DNA of 64,000 nucleotides from an uncultured Alphaproteobacteria bacterium (GCA_913051655.1 CAJXHI010000005.1:1-64000); one strand, 5' to 3'; counted from the stretch's first letter, positions 47,048 through 57,168 are shown. Notes: generated by a model not told the origin, from the sequence alone. Translations and numbers: made by a program.

Positions 47048-47180
47048 CCAACTGTCTGCTAAAAACATTTGTAACATATTCGTAAAGAAGACTGAGGCTT
47101 TGGAATAAATTGACAAAGCCTTTTAAATGGCATCAAAGGCGCGTACATAAGCTTAAAGTCGTGATTATTCAGGCAATGCT

Positions 47181-48323
47181 ATGGCCTTTTTTGCAAAACT
47201 TAAAAAACGTTTGTTCAAATCTTCCTCCAAACTGGAGGAAGGTCTGGATGCCATTGTCGATGATGGTGGTGTTATTGAAGAAGCAGATCAGGAACTTGTA
47301 GAAGAACTTGATAAAAAGACAGTATCGCAAGACGTAGTAGAAGTCGAAATAGCTGTTGAACCACTCGTTGCTGAGTTATTTTCAGAGTCAGAGCAGCAAG
47401 CTCAAATTGTACCACAAGCCGCAGAGGTCAAAGAGAAAAAAGGCTTTCTTGGGAATCTTATAAGTCGTGTTGCGCGGCCTGCGGAAAAGCGGCGCGTTTT
47501 GGACGATAATATGCTCGAAGCACTTGAAGAGCTTCTCATTGCGTCAGATATGGGTGTAGATGCGGCTCTCAGAGTGACGGCAAACATTGCCGAAGGACGA
47601 TTTGGCTTAAAGCTGTCGACTGAAGAGATTAAATCGCTTCTGTCTCAGGAAATAACCAGAATAATGGAGCCTGTGGCCAAACCTATGCCGTTTTATGCAC
47701 AAAAACCTCAAGTGGTTTTATTGGTAGGCGTGAATGGATCGGGTAAAACAACCACAATTGGAAAATTCGCGAGCCAATTTAAATCCGCCGGAAAATCTGT
47801 TGTGATTGCGGCTGGTGACACGTTTAGAGCGGCGGCAGTGGAGCAGCTTCAAATATGGGGGGAGCGCGCTGGCGTTCCTGTTTTAACGGCACCGGAAGGA
47901 TCAGACCCTGCGAGCCTTGCTTTTGATGCGATTGAAAAAGCGCGCCGCGATAACACCGATTTGTTGATGATTGATACGGCAGGACGGCTACAGAACCGCG
48001 CGGACTTAATGGAGGAGCTTGCCAAAATCGTTCGTGTAATTCGCAAACAGGATCCCGATGCGCCGCATAACACACTGCTAGTTCTTGATGCGACGACGGG
48101 ACAGAATGCGCTGAACCAAGTTGAAATTTTCCGCAATCTTGCCGATGTTTCGGGGCTTGTGATGACAAAGCTTGATGGGACAGCAAAAGGTGGCGTTCTT
48201 GTGGCGCTGGCAGATAAGTTTGGTCTCCCGATCCATGCCATAGGGGTTGGGGAACAGATTGATGATCTCTCTCCATTTGATCCCGAAGATTATGCTAAAG
48301 CATTGACTGGTCAAGAGTTCTGA
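47181..48323 (+). CDS. ftsY: Signal recognition particle receptor FtsY
   Basis: A 380-residue SRP receptor GTPase that targets ribosomes to the membrane translocon. The acidic A domain covers residues 1-90. The N domain four-helix bundle follows. The G domain has the P-loop VGVNGSGKTTTIGKFA, AGDTFRAAAVEQL, MIDTAGRLQNRADLM and TKLDGTAKGGVL, ending with GVGEQIDDLSPFDPEDY. It is complete. The ribosome binding site is weak. A dead EamA transporter follows. Confidence 0.95.
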   Translation: MAFFAKLKKRLFKSSSKLEEGLDAIVDDGGVIEEADQELVEELDKKTVSQDVVEVEIAVEPLVAELFSESEQQAQIVPQAAEVKEKKGFLGNLISRVARPAEKRRVLDDNMLEALEELLIASDMGVDAALRVTANIAEGRFGLKLSTEEIKSLLSQEITRIMEPVAKPMPFYAQKPQVVLLVGVNGSGKTTTIGKFASQFKSAGKSVVIAAGDTFRAAAVEQLQIWGERAGVPVLTAPEGSDPASLAFDAIEKARRDNTDLLMIDTAGRLQNRADLMEELAKIVRVIRKQDPDAPHNTLLVLDATTGQNALNQVEIFRNLADVSGLVMTKLDGTAKGGVLVALADKFGLPIHAIGVGEQIDDLSPFDPEDYAKALTGQEF

Positions 48324-48368
48324 CATGGGCTATGCGATCATGACAATGGGTTTCTGGGATTACCATTG

Positions 48369-49285
48369 ATGGATAAAGTCATGGGGGTTAATGCTTTGGT
48401 GCTGAGCATTGTAGGTACAGAAAGTGCGCAGATTGCCGCCGCCTGTCTTGCCATTTTAGCCGCTATGTTGCATGCGGTTTTTGCTGCACTTTAGAAAGGC
48501 TGTCATGATCCATGTTTGTGACGGGGGGCGATTGACTCCTCGTATATGATGGTGACGTTTCCTTTTTCACTTTTTGTATTGCCATGGCTCGAAGCGAAAT
48601 TATTATCTGTTTTCGCGGGTGTTCCTATTATTCACCTGATTTATAAAATTTTGGAGGCCAAATCACTGAGCCTCGGCAATTATACAGCGGTTTATCCCTT
48701 CATGCGGGGGACCACGCCAACTTTTGCGATTGTGGCGGCTTAGCTTGTGTTTGTGGAGCGTTTAAACGTCTTACAATTGTTGTGTGTTTTGATCCTGCTA
48801 AGCGGCATGTGCGGTATTGCCGCCTATAATATGCGATTTTTGAAAACCAATCGAGATACACTCCCAGTGGCGCTCATTTTTGCAACCGCCACTGGCGGTT
48901 TTGTGGCCATATACACAGCTTATGACGCTTGGGGTATCCGCCTAGCGCTTAACCCTATTGTCTTTGAGGTATGGTTTTATGTTGTTGAAGGACTCGTATT
49001 ACCACCGCTTATGTTATATGGATGAATTTGGATGCCATCTGGCCGCATCTTGGGCCTACAATGGTGCGTGGTGTTATCGGCGGGTTCGTTGGAATTTAAA
49101 GCTTTGAGTCAATTATGCTGGTAACGCGACTGGACAAAGTCGGCGAAGCCGCGATATTGCGTGAAACATATACGGTCTTTGCCGCTTTGATCGGATGGTA
49201 TTTTTTGAGAGAATCAGTCGGCCCTTATCGCATTTCGCTCTTGGTACTTTTACTTGGAGCAGTCATCTTTGAATTTGGAGGTTGA
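48369..49285 (+). pseudogene. EamA/DMT-family transporter, decayed
   Basis: From ATG 48369 the sequence reads IAAACLAILAAMLHAVFAAL, then a TAG and frameshift. It continues in another frame with FPFSLFVLPWLEAKLLSVFA and TAVYPFMRGTTPTFAIVAA, a TAG at 48741, then LLCVLILLSGMCGIAAYN, FVAIYTAYDAWGIRLALNP, a TGA at 49023 and another shift. The final helix is VFAALIGWYFLRESVGPYR, ending at 49285. The order is that of the ten-helix EamA transporter I recall between ftsY and yciB in this order. Three stops and at least two frameshifts make it nonfunctional. The short frame at 48325-48368 may be its extreme 5' end. Confidence 0.87.
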
Positions 49286-49295
49286 AAAGGTCCAG

Positions 49296-49895
49296 ATGTC
49301 AGAAAACAATAAATCTTCACTGCTCTCGGCACTTCTGGAAATTGGTCCAGTTATAGTATTCTTTTTAATTTTCATTTGGCGTAAAGGCGAAACCGTTGTC
49401 ATCGGCGGTCATGAATATTCAAGTCTCATTCAGGCAACGGCTATTTTTGTGCCTTTGATGATTTTGGCCACTGGGCTTGGATGGTGGTTGAACGGGCATT
49501 TGTCCAAAGTGCAAGTGCTCACCTTGGTGCTAGTTATTGTCTTTGGTGCTTTGACGGTTTTTTTGAATGACGAAAAGTTTTTTAAAATGAAGCCTACGAT
49601 TATATATGTGCTGTTCGGCGGTGCCATCACATACGGGCATTTACGCGGCCATAATTACATTCAATCCCTTTTAGGGGATCGATTGCCAATGGAGGATATC
49701 GGTTGGCAGACTATCAGCAAACGGTTAGCCATATTTTTCTTTGCTCTTGCTATGTTCAACGAAGCGATTTGGCGTACACAAAGCAGTGAAATCTGGGTGT
49801 ATTTCAAAACCTTTGGCCTGAGCGGTGCCATCCTTTTCTTTATGATGTTCCAATATCCTATTCTTAAGAAATATGGGCATTTGGACGACGGTTAG
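49296..49895 (+). CDS. yciB: Inner membrane septation protein YciB
   Basis: A 199-residue protein with five or six hydrophobic helices, matching YciB/IspZ, an inner-membrane protein needed for proper septation and envelope integrity. Family landmarks are LLEIGPVIVFFLIF, KMKPTIIYVLFGGAI and NEAIWRTQSSEIWVYFKTFG. The start at 49296 follows AAGG; an upstream in-frame ATG lies inside the EamA remnant. It is intact despite the dead gene just upstream. Confidence 0.93.
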   Translation: MSENNKSSLLSALLEIGPVIVFFLIFIWRKGETVVIGGHEYSSLIQATAIFVPLMILATGLGWWLNGHLSKVQVLTLVLVIVFGALTVFLNDEKFFKMKPTIIYVLFGGAITYGHLRGHNYIQSLLGDRLPMEDIGWQTISKRLAIFFFALAMFNEAIWRTQSSEIWVYFKTFGLSGAILFFMMFQYPILKKYGHLDDG

Positions 49896-50091
49896 GCAAT
49901 TATGTCTCTATTTCTAAGTTAGTACTAGAAATTCTGTTGTTGCTTGGCGCTTAACACAGCATAGCCTTTGCTCTGAACGTGGAGATTTTTTGCCATATTC
50001 AAATCCACATTAAGTAGTTAAAGGGTCAGCAGAAAATCCTGCTTCGCCAGACTGCGATGATTTTTTGCTTCTTCATGCAGGAGAATTTGAA

Positions 50092-50927
50092 ATGAACGAC
50101 CCTTTCCAAGAGCGGACCTAAATGGTCCATGGACGTGCGTGTCGCAGGCGATATGGCCAAGTCAGCGAAGCGATTTTTCAAACGCAAGTTTTTGTCTATG
50201 AAATGGTGGAGGATGCATATCAGTGGATTATCAAATCCGTTGGAGATGAATTTATTTATGCTCGATATGGCAACCCAACTATCGTAATCTTTGAAAAGCG
50301 AAGCACGCTATCGCGAGGGGCAGCAGCAGCCGTTGCGGCAGCTTAAGTCATGACGCGATTTGCAACTCGACAACGGGTTTCTTTTTCGAAACGGCCTCAA
50401 ATTCTACGTTTGAAAGAATTAATATACGCCCAGTATTTGAGATTGTCCATTCGGTTGGGGCGGTAGTGATCGTGGCTAATGTGTCTGCTGCCACCGTTTT
50501 TCAAATACTTCTCAACAGGAGGTAGATGTAGTTTTACTCCGCAACGTTACATATCGACGGACTGAGTTGCGAGTTAGGCGGTGTTTTTTTGGCACTGAAA
50601 AGTTTATCTAAAAGATGCTTGAAGCTTTTTGGGAGCACACCGGCGATGCGATGAGCGCCCTTAATGATTGGGTTATGCTTAAGGGGCTCGAAACCATAGA
50701 AGCGTCGGTCAAAGCATAGGCCGCATCAGCGCTTCGCATTGCAGAAGCGCTGCATTGAAATAAAAAGCTAGAGCGCAGGATTTACTAATCCCGCGATCAC
50801 CACGCACCAACTGTAAAGCGATGTACGCAAAAGCGATCTTGGCATTACAAAGGAATTAAGTCGCGTCGTTGTTGGAATAGTAGACGCTGATGACCTTATC
50901 CAAGACAATCCGGACGCACTTGGGTAA
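50092..50927 (+). pseudogene. metZ: O-succinylhomoserine sulfhydrylase, decayed
   Basis: After a good ribosome binding site (GCAGGAG), ATG 50092 opens MNDPFQERT, then TAA replaces the expected Gln codon before MVHG. The frame continues QVSEAIFQTQVFVYE and FIYARYGNPTIVIFEKR and stops at 50344. A deletion follows. Another frame gives TTGFFFETASNSTFERINIR and EIVHSVGAVVIVANVSAATVFQ, then a stop. Further on are HTGDAMSALNDWVMLKGLET and finally VVVGIVDADDLIQDNPDALG with TAA at 50925-50927. These are ordered pieces of MetZ, the PLP enzyme making homocysteine from O-succinylhomoserine and sulfide. The PLP lysine region is missing. Confidence 0.9.
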
Positions 50928-51049
50928 GTTATTGTTAGGAAAATTTGTCCTATTAGGTTAACAGAATGATCTATTCAGGCCGTTATCGCGTATCTACATA
51001 TGTTCCGCTATTTAGATATTAGTGGTGGTTGAATTCGAAAGGGTCCGGA

Positions 51050-52141
51050 ATGAATATTCATACCCGCGAAGTTGAAAAGCTTCCCGACGAAAATGACGTC
51101 AACGACGCTTTGCGTGTTATACGCAAGTGGGTGGCACATGCTGAAAATTCTAGGCTACGCTCTCCCGATGCAACGATTCTTGCAAGGCTCTTGCCCGCAG
51201 AGTATCCCAAATTAAAGGATTCATACCCTGACGAATTTGTGGCGGATGCCTCCTATATTGATGAAATGCCCGACCTTCAGAATGGTCCGAGCTCTCTTAT
51301 TCGTGGACAAAATCGACAAATCCAGCATGTCGGCATTTCCAATTTTCGCCTTCCAATTAAATTTCAAAGCCGCGATGGGGGAGATCAGTCTCTCGAAACA
51401 TCTGTGACTGGCACAGTCAGCCTTGAGGCTGATAAAAAAGGCATCAACATGTCACGCATAATGCGCAGCTTCTACAATCATGCTGAAAAGCGGTTTAGCT
51501 TTGACGTCATTGCCGCAGCACTCGACGATTATAAACGCGATTTGGAAAGTTTTGATGCGCGCCTTCAAATGCGTACATCTTTTCCGATAAAAGTCAGTAG
51601 TTTGCGTTCGGCGCTGTCTGGATATCAATATTACGATATGGCCCTTGAACTGATCGATAAAAACGGTCTGCGTACAAAGGTGCTTCACCTAGATTACGTC
51701 TATAGTTCGACCTGCCCCTGTTCTTTGGAACTGAGCGAACATGCCCGTCGTGACCGAGGTCAACTCGCCACGCCGCATTCACAAAGATCAGTGGCACGTA
51801 TTTCTGTTGTCCTCGCTGAGGGCAAAGTGCTTTGGTTTGAAGATCTTATCGACCTATGCCGCAGAGCGGTGCCAACCGAAACACAGGTCATGGTTAAACG
51901 GCAGGATGAACAGGCTTTTGCTGAATTAAACGCGGCAAATCCAATTTTTGTCGAAGATGCTGCGCGACTTTTTTGCAAAGTACTTAATGAAGACAGTCGG
52001 ATCGGTGATTTTCGTGTGATCGCCAGTCACCAAGAAAGTCTGCACAGCCACGACGCCGTTTCGGTTTTGACCGAAGGGGAAACTTTTGTTCAAACCTCCC
52101 TTGATCCAAAGCTCTTTGCTTCGTTGATCCACGTCGGATAA
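51050..52141 (+). CDS. folE2: GTP cyclohydrolase I type IB (FolE2)
   Basis: A 363-residue FolE2 (COG1469), which converts GTP to dihydroneopterin triphosphate for folate synthesis with relaxed metal use compared with FolE. Diagnostic segments are QHVGISNFRLPIKFQSRDGG, GVSLEADKKGINMSRIMRSF-like sequence (seen as VSLEADKKGINMSRIMRSF), and YSSTCPCSLELSEHARRDRG with the metal-binding cysteine. The C-terminus ends HSHDAVSV. I start at 51050 after AAAGGG; an in-frame start seven codons earlier is weaker. It directly follows dead metZ, its usual neighbour. Confidence 0.94.
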   Translation: MNIHTREVEKLPDENDVNDALRVIRKWVAHAENSRLRSPDATILARLLPAEYPKLKDSYPDEFVADASYIDEMPDLQNGPSSLIRGQNRQIQHVGISNFRLPIKFQSRDGGDQSLETSVTGTVSLEADKKGINMSRIMRSFYNHAEKRFSFDVIAAALDDYKRDLESFDARLQMRTSFPIKVSSLRSALSGYQYYDMALELIDKNGLRTKVLHLDYVYSSTCPCSLELSEHARRDRGQLATPHSQRSVARISVVLAEGKVLWFEDLIDLCRRAVPTETQVMVKRQDEQAFAELNAANPIFVEDAARLFCKVLNEDSRIGDFRVIASHQESLHSHDAVSVLTEGETFVQTSLDPKLFASLIHVG

Positions 52142-52192
52142 ATTTTCATATCTGCTTGACATGAAGCACGTGAATGGCGAAGCCTGCCGAGG

Positions 52193-53641
52193 ATGATTGA
52201 CTTAAGACCCGTTGGATATGTCATTGGTATTCTGGTTGCACTCTTGGGAGCGGCCATGGCTTTCCCATTTCTCGTTGATCTGGCAGAGGGGCGCGGTCAT
52301 TGGCCTGCATTTCTGGAAAGCGCTGCGATTACCTTTGGGTTTGGAGCATTACTGGCGATGGCTTGCTCTAACGGTGTGAAAAAGGGACTGAATATCCAAC
52401 AAACCTTTTTGCTTACAACTGGAGTTTGGTTGGCATTGCCGCTTTTCGGGGCACTACCTTTTGTGTTCGGTGACACCGATGCACGTTATGTCGACGCATT
52501 TTTTGAAGCGATGTCGGGCTTGACCACTACAGGCGCAACTGTTTTTACCGACCTCGAAAACCTGCCAAAGGGCTTGCTATTATGGCGTGGAATTCTGCAA
52601 TGGTTGGGTGGTATCGGGATCATCGTTGTCGCCATGGTTTTTCTGCCGGAACTCAGAGTAGGCGGTATGCAGATTTTTAAGGCAGAGGCGTTTGATACTC
52701 TTGGAAAAATCTTGCCAAAGGCGACAACCATAGCGATGCAAATTTCTGCCATTTATCTGTCCATTACCATGTTGTGTATTGGGGCGTATTTTGCGGTTGG
52801 AATGTCTACTTTTGATGCGACGGTCCATGCAATGACGACCGTTGCAACAGGTGGGTTTTCCAACTATGACACCTCTTTTGGTGCCTTCTCAGTAGGGGCA
52901 GAATATGTATGTGTGGTCTTTATGCTTTTGGCAGCGCTGCCATTTGTGCGCTACGTACAACTCATTAATGGAAGTTTCTTCGCACTTTTCAAAGATGTTC
53001 AGGTCAAAAGTTTTTTGCTTATGGTGGGTTGTTTGTCCATATTGACTGCCGGAATCATTCACACCAATTATGGTTTTTCCGGCGAAGAAGCTATTCGCAA
53101 GGCGATTTTTAACATAACGTCAATCGTTTCAGGAACCGGCTATGCAAGTGCAGACTACGGCCTTTGGGGCGGGTTCTTGGTAACATTGTTTTTCATCATC
53201 GGATTGATTGGCGGTTGTGCCGGTTCGACAGCCTGTTCTGTGAAAATTTTTCGCTATCAGATTGTTTTTGCTTCAGTTACTACGCAATTACGCAAAATCC
53301 GTTCGCCCAACGGTGTTTTCATCCCCCGCTATGACGGGCGTGCAATTGCGGATGATGTATTAAGCTCCGTGATGTCATTTTTCATCTTTTTCATGGCGAC
53401 ATTGGGCGTTGTTGCTATTTTGCTGGGGATGAGCGGACTTGATCTTGTAACGTCTTTGTCTGCCTCTGCCGCGGCCCTCGCTAATATCGGGCCTGGTCTG
53501 GGGGAACAGGTTGGCCCATCAGGGAATTATGGTGGTCTGAATGATTTTGCGAAATGGATTTTGTCGGCTGCTATGCTTATTGGCCGGCTTGAGCTTTTGG
53601 CTGTCTATGCCATAATAACGCGTCAATTCTGGAGCGCATAA
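52193..53641 (+). CDS. trkH: Potassium uptake protein TrkH
   Basis: A 482-residue channel subunit of the Trk K+ uptake system, with four M1-P-M2 repeats. Selectivity-filter loops are visible as AMSGLTTTGATVF, TVATGGFSNYD, SIVSGTGYASADYG and ALANIGPGLGEQVG, each with the conserved central glycine. It works with the regulatory NAD-binding subunit TrkA, which is not in the window. It ends two bases before the next gene, so they may be co-transcribed. Confidence 0.94.
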   Translation: MIDLRPVGYVIGILVALLGAAMAFPFLVDLAEGRGHWPAFLESAAITFGFGALLAMACSNGVKKGLNIQQTFLLTTGVWLALPLFGALPFVFGDTDARYVDAFFEAMSGLTTTGATVFTDLENLPKGLLLWRGILQWLGGIGIIVVAMVFLPELRVGGMQIFKAEAFDTLGKILPKATTIAMQISAIYLSITMLCIGAYFAVGMSTFDATVHAMTTVATGGFSNYDTSFGAFSVGAEYVCVVFMLLAALPFVRYVQLINGSFFALFKDVQVKSFLLMVGCLSILTAGIIHTNYGFSGEEAIRKAIFNITSIVSGTGYASADYGLWGGFLVTLFFIIGLIGGCAGSTACSVKIFRYQIVFASVTTQLRKIRSPNGVFIPRYDGRAIADDVLSSVMSFFIFFMATLGVVAILLGMSGLDLVTSLSASAAALANIGPGLGEQVGPSGNYGGLNDFAKWILSAAMLIGRLELLAVYAIITRQFWSA

Positions 53642-53642
53642 G

Positions 53643-55241
53643 ATGACTGAGCGTCCTTTGGGAGCACAGATCTCCCATTATCTTAAAAGTCGTGGTGTAG
53701 ATGTTATATTCGGCATTCCGGGGGTCCATAATCAGGAGCTTTATCGCGGGATAGAAGAAGCGGGTATCACCCATATTTTGGGGCGTCACGAACAGGGTGT
53801 AGGCTTTATGGCCGATGGTTATGCACGCGCGAGCGGAAAACCCGGCGTGGCCTATGTGATCACTGGCCCAGGTGTGTGTAATATAATGACGCCAATGGGG
53901 CAGGCGTATTCCGATAGCGTTCCCATGCTGGTCATTTCTTCCTGCCTTGACGAAACGGCCTTTCGTCGGGGTCAATTACATCAAATGTTGGATCAAGAAT
54001 GTGCCGCTCGTACAGTCTGCGAATGGTCCGAAACTGCCCAGAGCCATACCGCGGCCTACGGGCTTTTGGAACGGTCTTTTGAAGAATTTGCAGCAAAACG
54101 TCCACGGCCCAAACATATTCAAGTGCCCATTTCAGTGCTTGAGGCCAAGGCGCCTGACTTTCCGCCTCGTCGCCCTTTGGTAATCTCTGCGGCTAAAGAG
54201 GACAATGCAATTTCCAAAGTGGCCGATATGCTGAAAAATGCAAAACGGCCGCTTTTTGTGCTGGGTGGTGGGGCATGCAATGCGGATGTGACGCGGCTCC
54301 TTGAAAACTGTAATGCGGCGGTGTTCACCACGTTTGCAGGGCGTGGTTTGGTACCGCCGACATATCCATATTTTTGGGGATCGTTTCTTTCGCGCCCAGA
54401 AACAAAGGCTGCCGTAGCCGTCGCAGACCTTGTGATTGTATTGGGATCTGAATTAGCAGAAGTCGATTTGTGGCGTGATCATTTGGGTCATACTGCACCG
54501 ATGGTGCGGGTTGACATTGATACTGAGGTTCTAAGTGATGCACAAAATGCAGAGGTTCGTATTGCCATGCGGGTCGAAGATTTTGTGCCTGCCATCTTAA
54601 AGAAGGTTAGTGCATCTTCCCATGCATCTGAATGGGAGGTCCAAGATTTTATGCGCGATCGTTCCCTTTGGCGGGCAGAGGCCGATCGCGTCTATTCAGG
54701 AATTATACCTGCAATTGAGGCCGTCCAAACCGCCATGCCGGAAGAGGCGCTGATTTATTCTGATATGACGCAATTTGCTTATCTGGCAAAAGAAGTTTGG
54801 GATATGCCTTTGCCGGGTAGGTGGCATCATCCATTTGGTTTTGGCACCTTGGGGTATGCACTTCCAGCGGCCATTGGTGGGTCTGTTGCGCGTCCAGATT
54901 TGCCGGTCGTGGCCATCGCAGGGGATTATGGGTTTCAATATACCCTTCCAGAACTGGGGGTAGCAGTTGAATTGGGGCTAAGCCTGCCGATCCTGATTTG
55001 GGATAATAAGAAACTTAAGGCGATAAAAGACAGCATGGTGGGCGCGCAGATCGCCCCTAATGCTGTTGAGGCGTTAAACCCAGATTTCTCAGCACTTGCT
55101 GAAGCTTACGGTGCATTTGCAGCCCGTCCCAAGACTGTAAAGCAATTGGAAGGTGCACTTTCCAATGCTTTCAAAGCAGGAAAGCCGACACTGATACATC
55201 TCTTAGTAGAAGACTTAATCAATAATCTTTCCAACAGCTGA
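53643..55241 (+). CDS. Thiamine diphosphate enzyme, 5-guanidino-2-oxopentanoate decarboxylase-like
   Basis: A 532-residue member of the acetolactate-synthase/2-oxo-acid decarboxylase superfamily. The Pyr domain has FGIPGVHNQELYRG and the activating Glu in GRHEQGVGFMADGYARASG. The central domain is nucleotide-like. The PP domain carries the ThDP/Mg motif GDYGFQYTLPELGVAVELG...WDNKKL, in which DN stands for the usual NN. Homologues in Rhodobacterales are annotated as 5-guanidino-2-oxopentanoate decarboxylase (AruI) of arginine transamination. Acetolactate synthase or another decarboxylase are alternatives. It overlaps the convergent next gene by 23 bases. Confidence 0.8.
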   Translation: MTERPLGAQISHYLKSRGVDVIFGIPGVHNQELYRGIEEAGITHILGRHEQGVGFMADGYARASGKPGVAYVITGPGVCNIMTPMGQAYSDSVPMLVISSCLDETAFRRGQLHQMLDQECAARTVCEWSETAQSHTAAYGLLERSFEEFAAKRPRPKHIQVPISVLEAKAPDFPPRRPLVISAAKEDNAISKVADMLKNAKRPLFVLGGGACNADVTRLLENCNAAVFTTFAGRGLVPPTYPYFWGSFLSRPETKAAVAVADLVIVLGSELAEVDLWRDHLGHTAPMVRVDIDTEVLSDAQNAEVRIAMRVEDFVPAILKKVSASSHASEWEVQDFMRDRSLWRAEADRVYSGIIPAIEAVQTAMPEEALIYSDMTQFAYLAKEVWDMPLPGRWHHPFGFGTLGYALPAAIGGSVARPDLPVVAIAGDYGFQYTLPELGVAVELGLSLPILIWDNKKLKAIKDSMVGAQIAPNAVEALNPDFSALAEAYGAFAARPKTVKQLEGALSNAFKAGKPTLIHLLVEDLINNLSNS

Positions 55242-56949
55242 CAAGTGCGGTTATATCCCGAGCATTTTGCGCAAGGATGACTTCGTTGATAGTTTTCGGC
55301 GCGTTCCCATAGGTCACGTAGCGACCGGCATCATTCATAAGCTTGATTACTTTTTCAGCCTTAATCGCATAAGATACATTGTCTGGAAGCTTACGACCAT
55401 CTTCGTCTATGTTAACAAGAATACCACTCAATGTGCCTTTGCGATTTAAAACTGGGCCACCAGTGTCACTGTCCCGAGTTGTCATCGCTAGCCGCAAAAA
55501 ATTAGTGTTTCCTGTCAGGGATTGGAGTTCTTCTACCCTGCCAGAAATGAGACTTGGCGCGGCCAATCGACCGCCAAAAGAAAATCCTGCTCCTAACACG
55601 ATGTCTCCGAGGCCATCCACGTTCGAAGATAGTTCCACAATCTCTTTGGGAGCAATTTTTTCTGCTGTTTTGAGAAGAGCAATACGCTCCTCATCATCCG
55701 TTTTTACAATACTGGCCTCAAAACGATTTTCGATAGTGATACGAGAACATGTCGATAGGGCACGGGCATCTGTCATAAAATGTCCGCTGGATGACACAAA
55801 GAACCCGGAACGAACAAAAGCCGGTTTTTTGATTTCCAAGCCGAAAAGCAGATCGATTTTCTGTAAGGCATCTGCTCCTCTATCTGCACTTAGCACCCCG
55901 TCAAATCGGGTAAAGCTTGTCTGCATATTTGCCAAAAGCCAATTACGACGGTCTTCGTCGCCCACTGGCCATACAAGAATGAAGCCTTTTATCGTTTTGT
56001 TGCGCAATGTGGCTTGCGCATAGGAAACGGTTTCGCCATTTTTGCCTGTAATTTCAAATCGATCCATTTTCAGCGTTCTATCGCCAGATTTTGGTAAAAT
56101 TTTCAGCGTTTGTAAGGCTTTGTATAAAGCATGAAGGCTTTTCCTATCACCTTCTTGAGAAATGACATAGACGGCATGTGGTCCTTCGCTTGTAGAAGAA
56201 AAGTGAGCGAGAGGTGGTTCATATTTCGAAAATTTCACCATTCTGAGAGGTAAATTTAATGCAACTCCAGTATTTGTATCCTCGAAATTTTCGATGCCAA
56301 GCGAGTCAATCACTCGATTATATTGCCAATGCAAAAATTCACGTTGGTCCGTTGTCAAAACGCCAGTAGATGGAACGCCTGCGTCGTTTTGCCACGCGCC
56401 CATCGCAGCCCGTGTGCCCGGCCCAAAATCGCCATCAATTGCTGAGGTGTAATAACCAGCGGATTTCAGAGCAATTTGAAGTTGTTTTTTCTCTTCACGG
56501 TTCAGATTGCTTTCAGATTGGCGCGCTTCTCCGAGTGTTTCGTCAGGCTCAGGTGGCAGCTGGCGTGCTTCGGTTTCAATAGCCAACTGTCTTTGCGTTT
56601 GAGGCGTGTTCGATGTTGCTAATGCTGCAACGGGCCAAATTTTATCTTGGTAATTTGATCCACGAGACAGGAAACTGTCTGGTGGAATTATCCCGGTCGA
56701 GCGTAATTCAAAAAGGCGTGCCTGCGCTTCGGTCTCCTTAAAGGGGCCAATGGATACGGCAAACCAGCCGGCACCGATATCGTATGCATTGACCTCTGAA
56801 ATCGAAGAGCTGTAAATACGAGCTTCGTCGATAGCTTCCGTTTGATTGGGATGGGCTTCGACCTGAACCCAAAAATCACTTTCTTGGCCGATCAACAGCG
56901 TTGGAAGGCTTATCAGCCAAACCATAAAAATAAAAAATTGTCCTGACAT
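55219..56949 (-). CDS. SPOR/peptidoglycan-binding protein with a trypsin-like domain lacking the triad
   Basis: A 576-residue secreted protein: signal peptide (about 1-21), a SPOR-like domain (about 26-90, DFWVQVEAHPNQTEAIDEAR), a peptidoglycan-binding domain (about 150-210, LQIALKSAGYYTSAIDGDFG) and a C-terminal chymotrypsin-like fold (about 380-545). All three catalytic positions differ from DegP-type proteases: His is Arg in GHFMTDARAL, Asp is Arg in EERIALLKT, and Ser is Thr in SDTGGPVLN. It is probably a cell-wall or septum-binding pseudo-protease acting in the periplasm. The frame is fully open. Confidence 0.85.
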   Translation of the reverse strand: MSGQFFIFMVWLISLPTLLIGQESDFWVQVEAHPNQTEAIDEARIYSSSISEVNAYDIGAGWFAVSIGPFKETEAQARLFELRSTGIIPPDSFLSRGSNYQDKIWPVAALATSNTPQTQRQLAIETEARQLPPEPDETLGEARQSESNLNREEKKQLQIALKSAGYYTSAIDGDFGPGTRAAMGAWQNDAGVPSTGVLTTDQREFLHWQYNRVIDSLGIENFEDTNTGVALNLPLRMVKFSKYEPPLAHFSSTSEGPHAVYVISQEGDRKSLHALYKALQTLKILPKSGDRTLKMDRFEITGKNGETVSYAQATLRNKTIKGFILVWPVGDEDRRNWLLANMQTSFTRFDGVLSADRGADALQKIDLLFGLEIKKPAFVRSGFFVSSSGHFMTDARALSTCSRITIENRFEASIVKTDDEERIALLKTAEKIAPKEIVELSSNVDGLGDIVLGAGFSFGGRLAAPSLISGRVEELQSLTGNTNFLRLAMTTRDSDTGGPVLNRKGTLSGILVNIDEDGRKLPDNVSYAIKAEKVIKLMNDAGRYVTYGNAPKTINEVILAQNARDITALVSCWKDY

Positions 56950-57168
56950 TTAAAACTTTGACCCTTGTTAAGGCTGGACTCTTGTGAAGAGTTCCAAATC
57001 ACAGAAAATCCTCGGCACGTATTAATACCGGTTGTTCCTTTTGACCAGCAATATGTTGTTTTTATCAACGGAAAGTGCCCGAATGCCTCATTCTAACAGA
57101 CGCCTTCATTGACCCTTGCGCTGGCTTTGCCTAAGGAAGGGAAAAGATAATCCAAGGTTTGTTCAGCC

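Noticed and set aside
49896-50091. SAM-II riboswitch in front of metZ
   Set aside because: Such an element would be plausible for alphaproteobacterial methionine genes, but I could not find the conserved pseudoknot pattern here.
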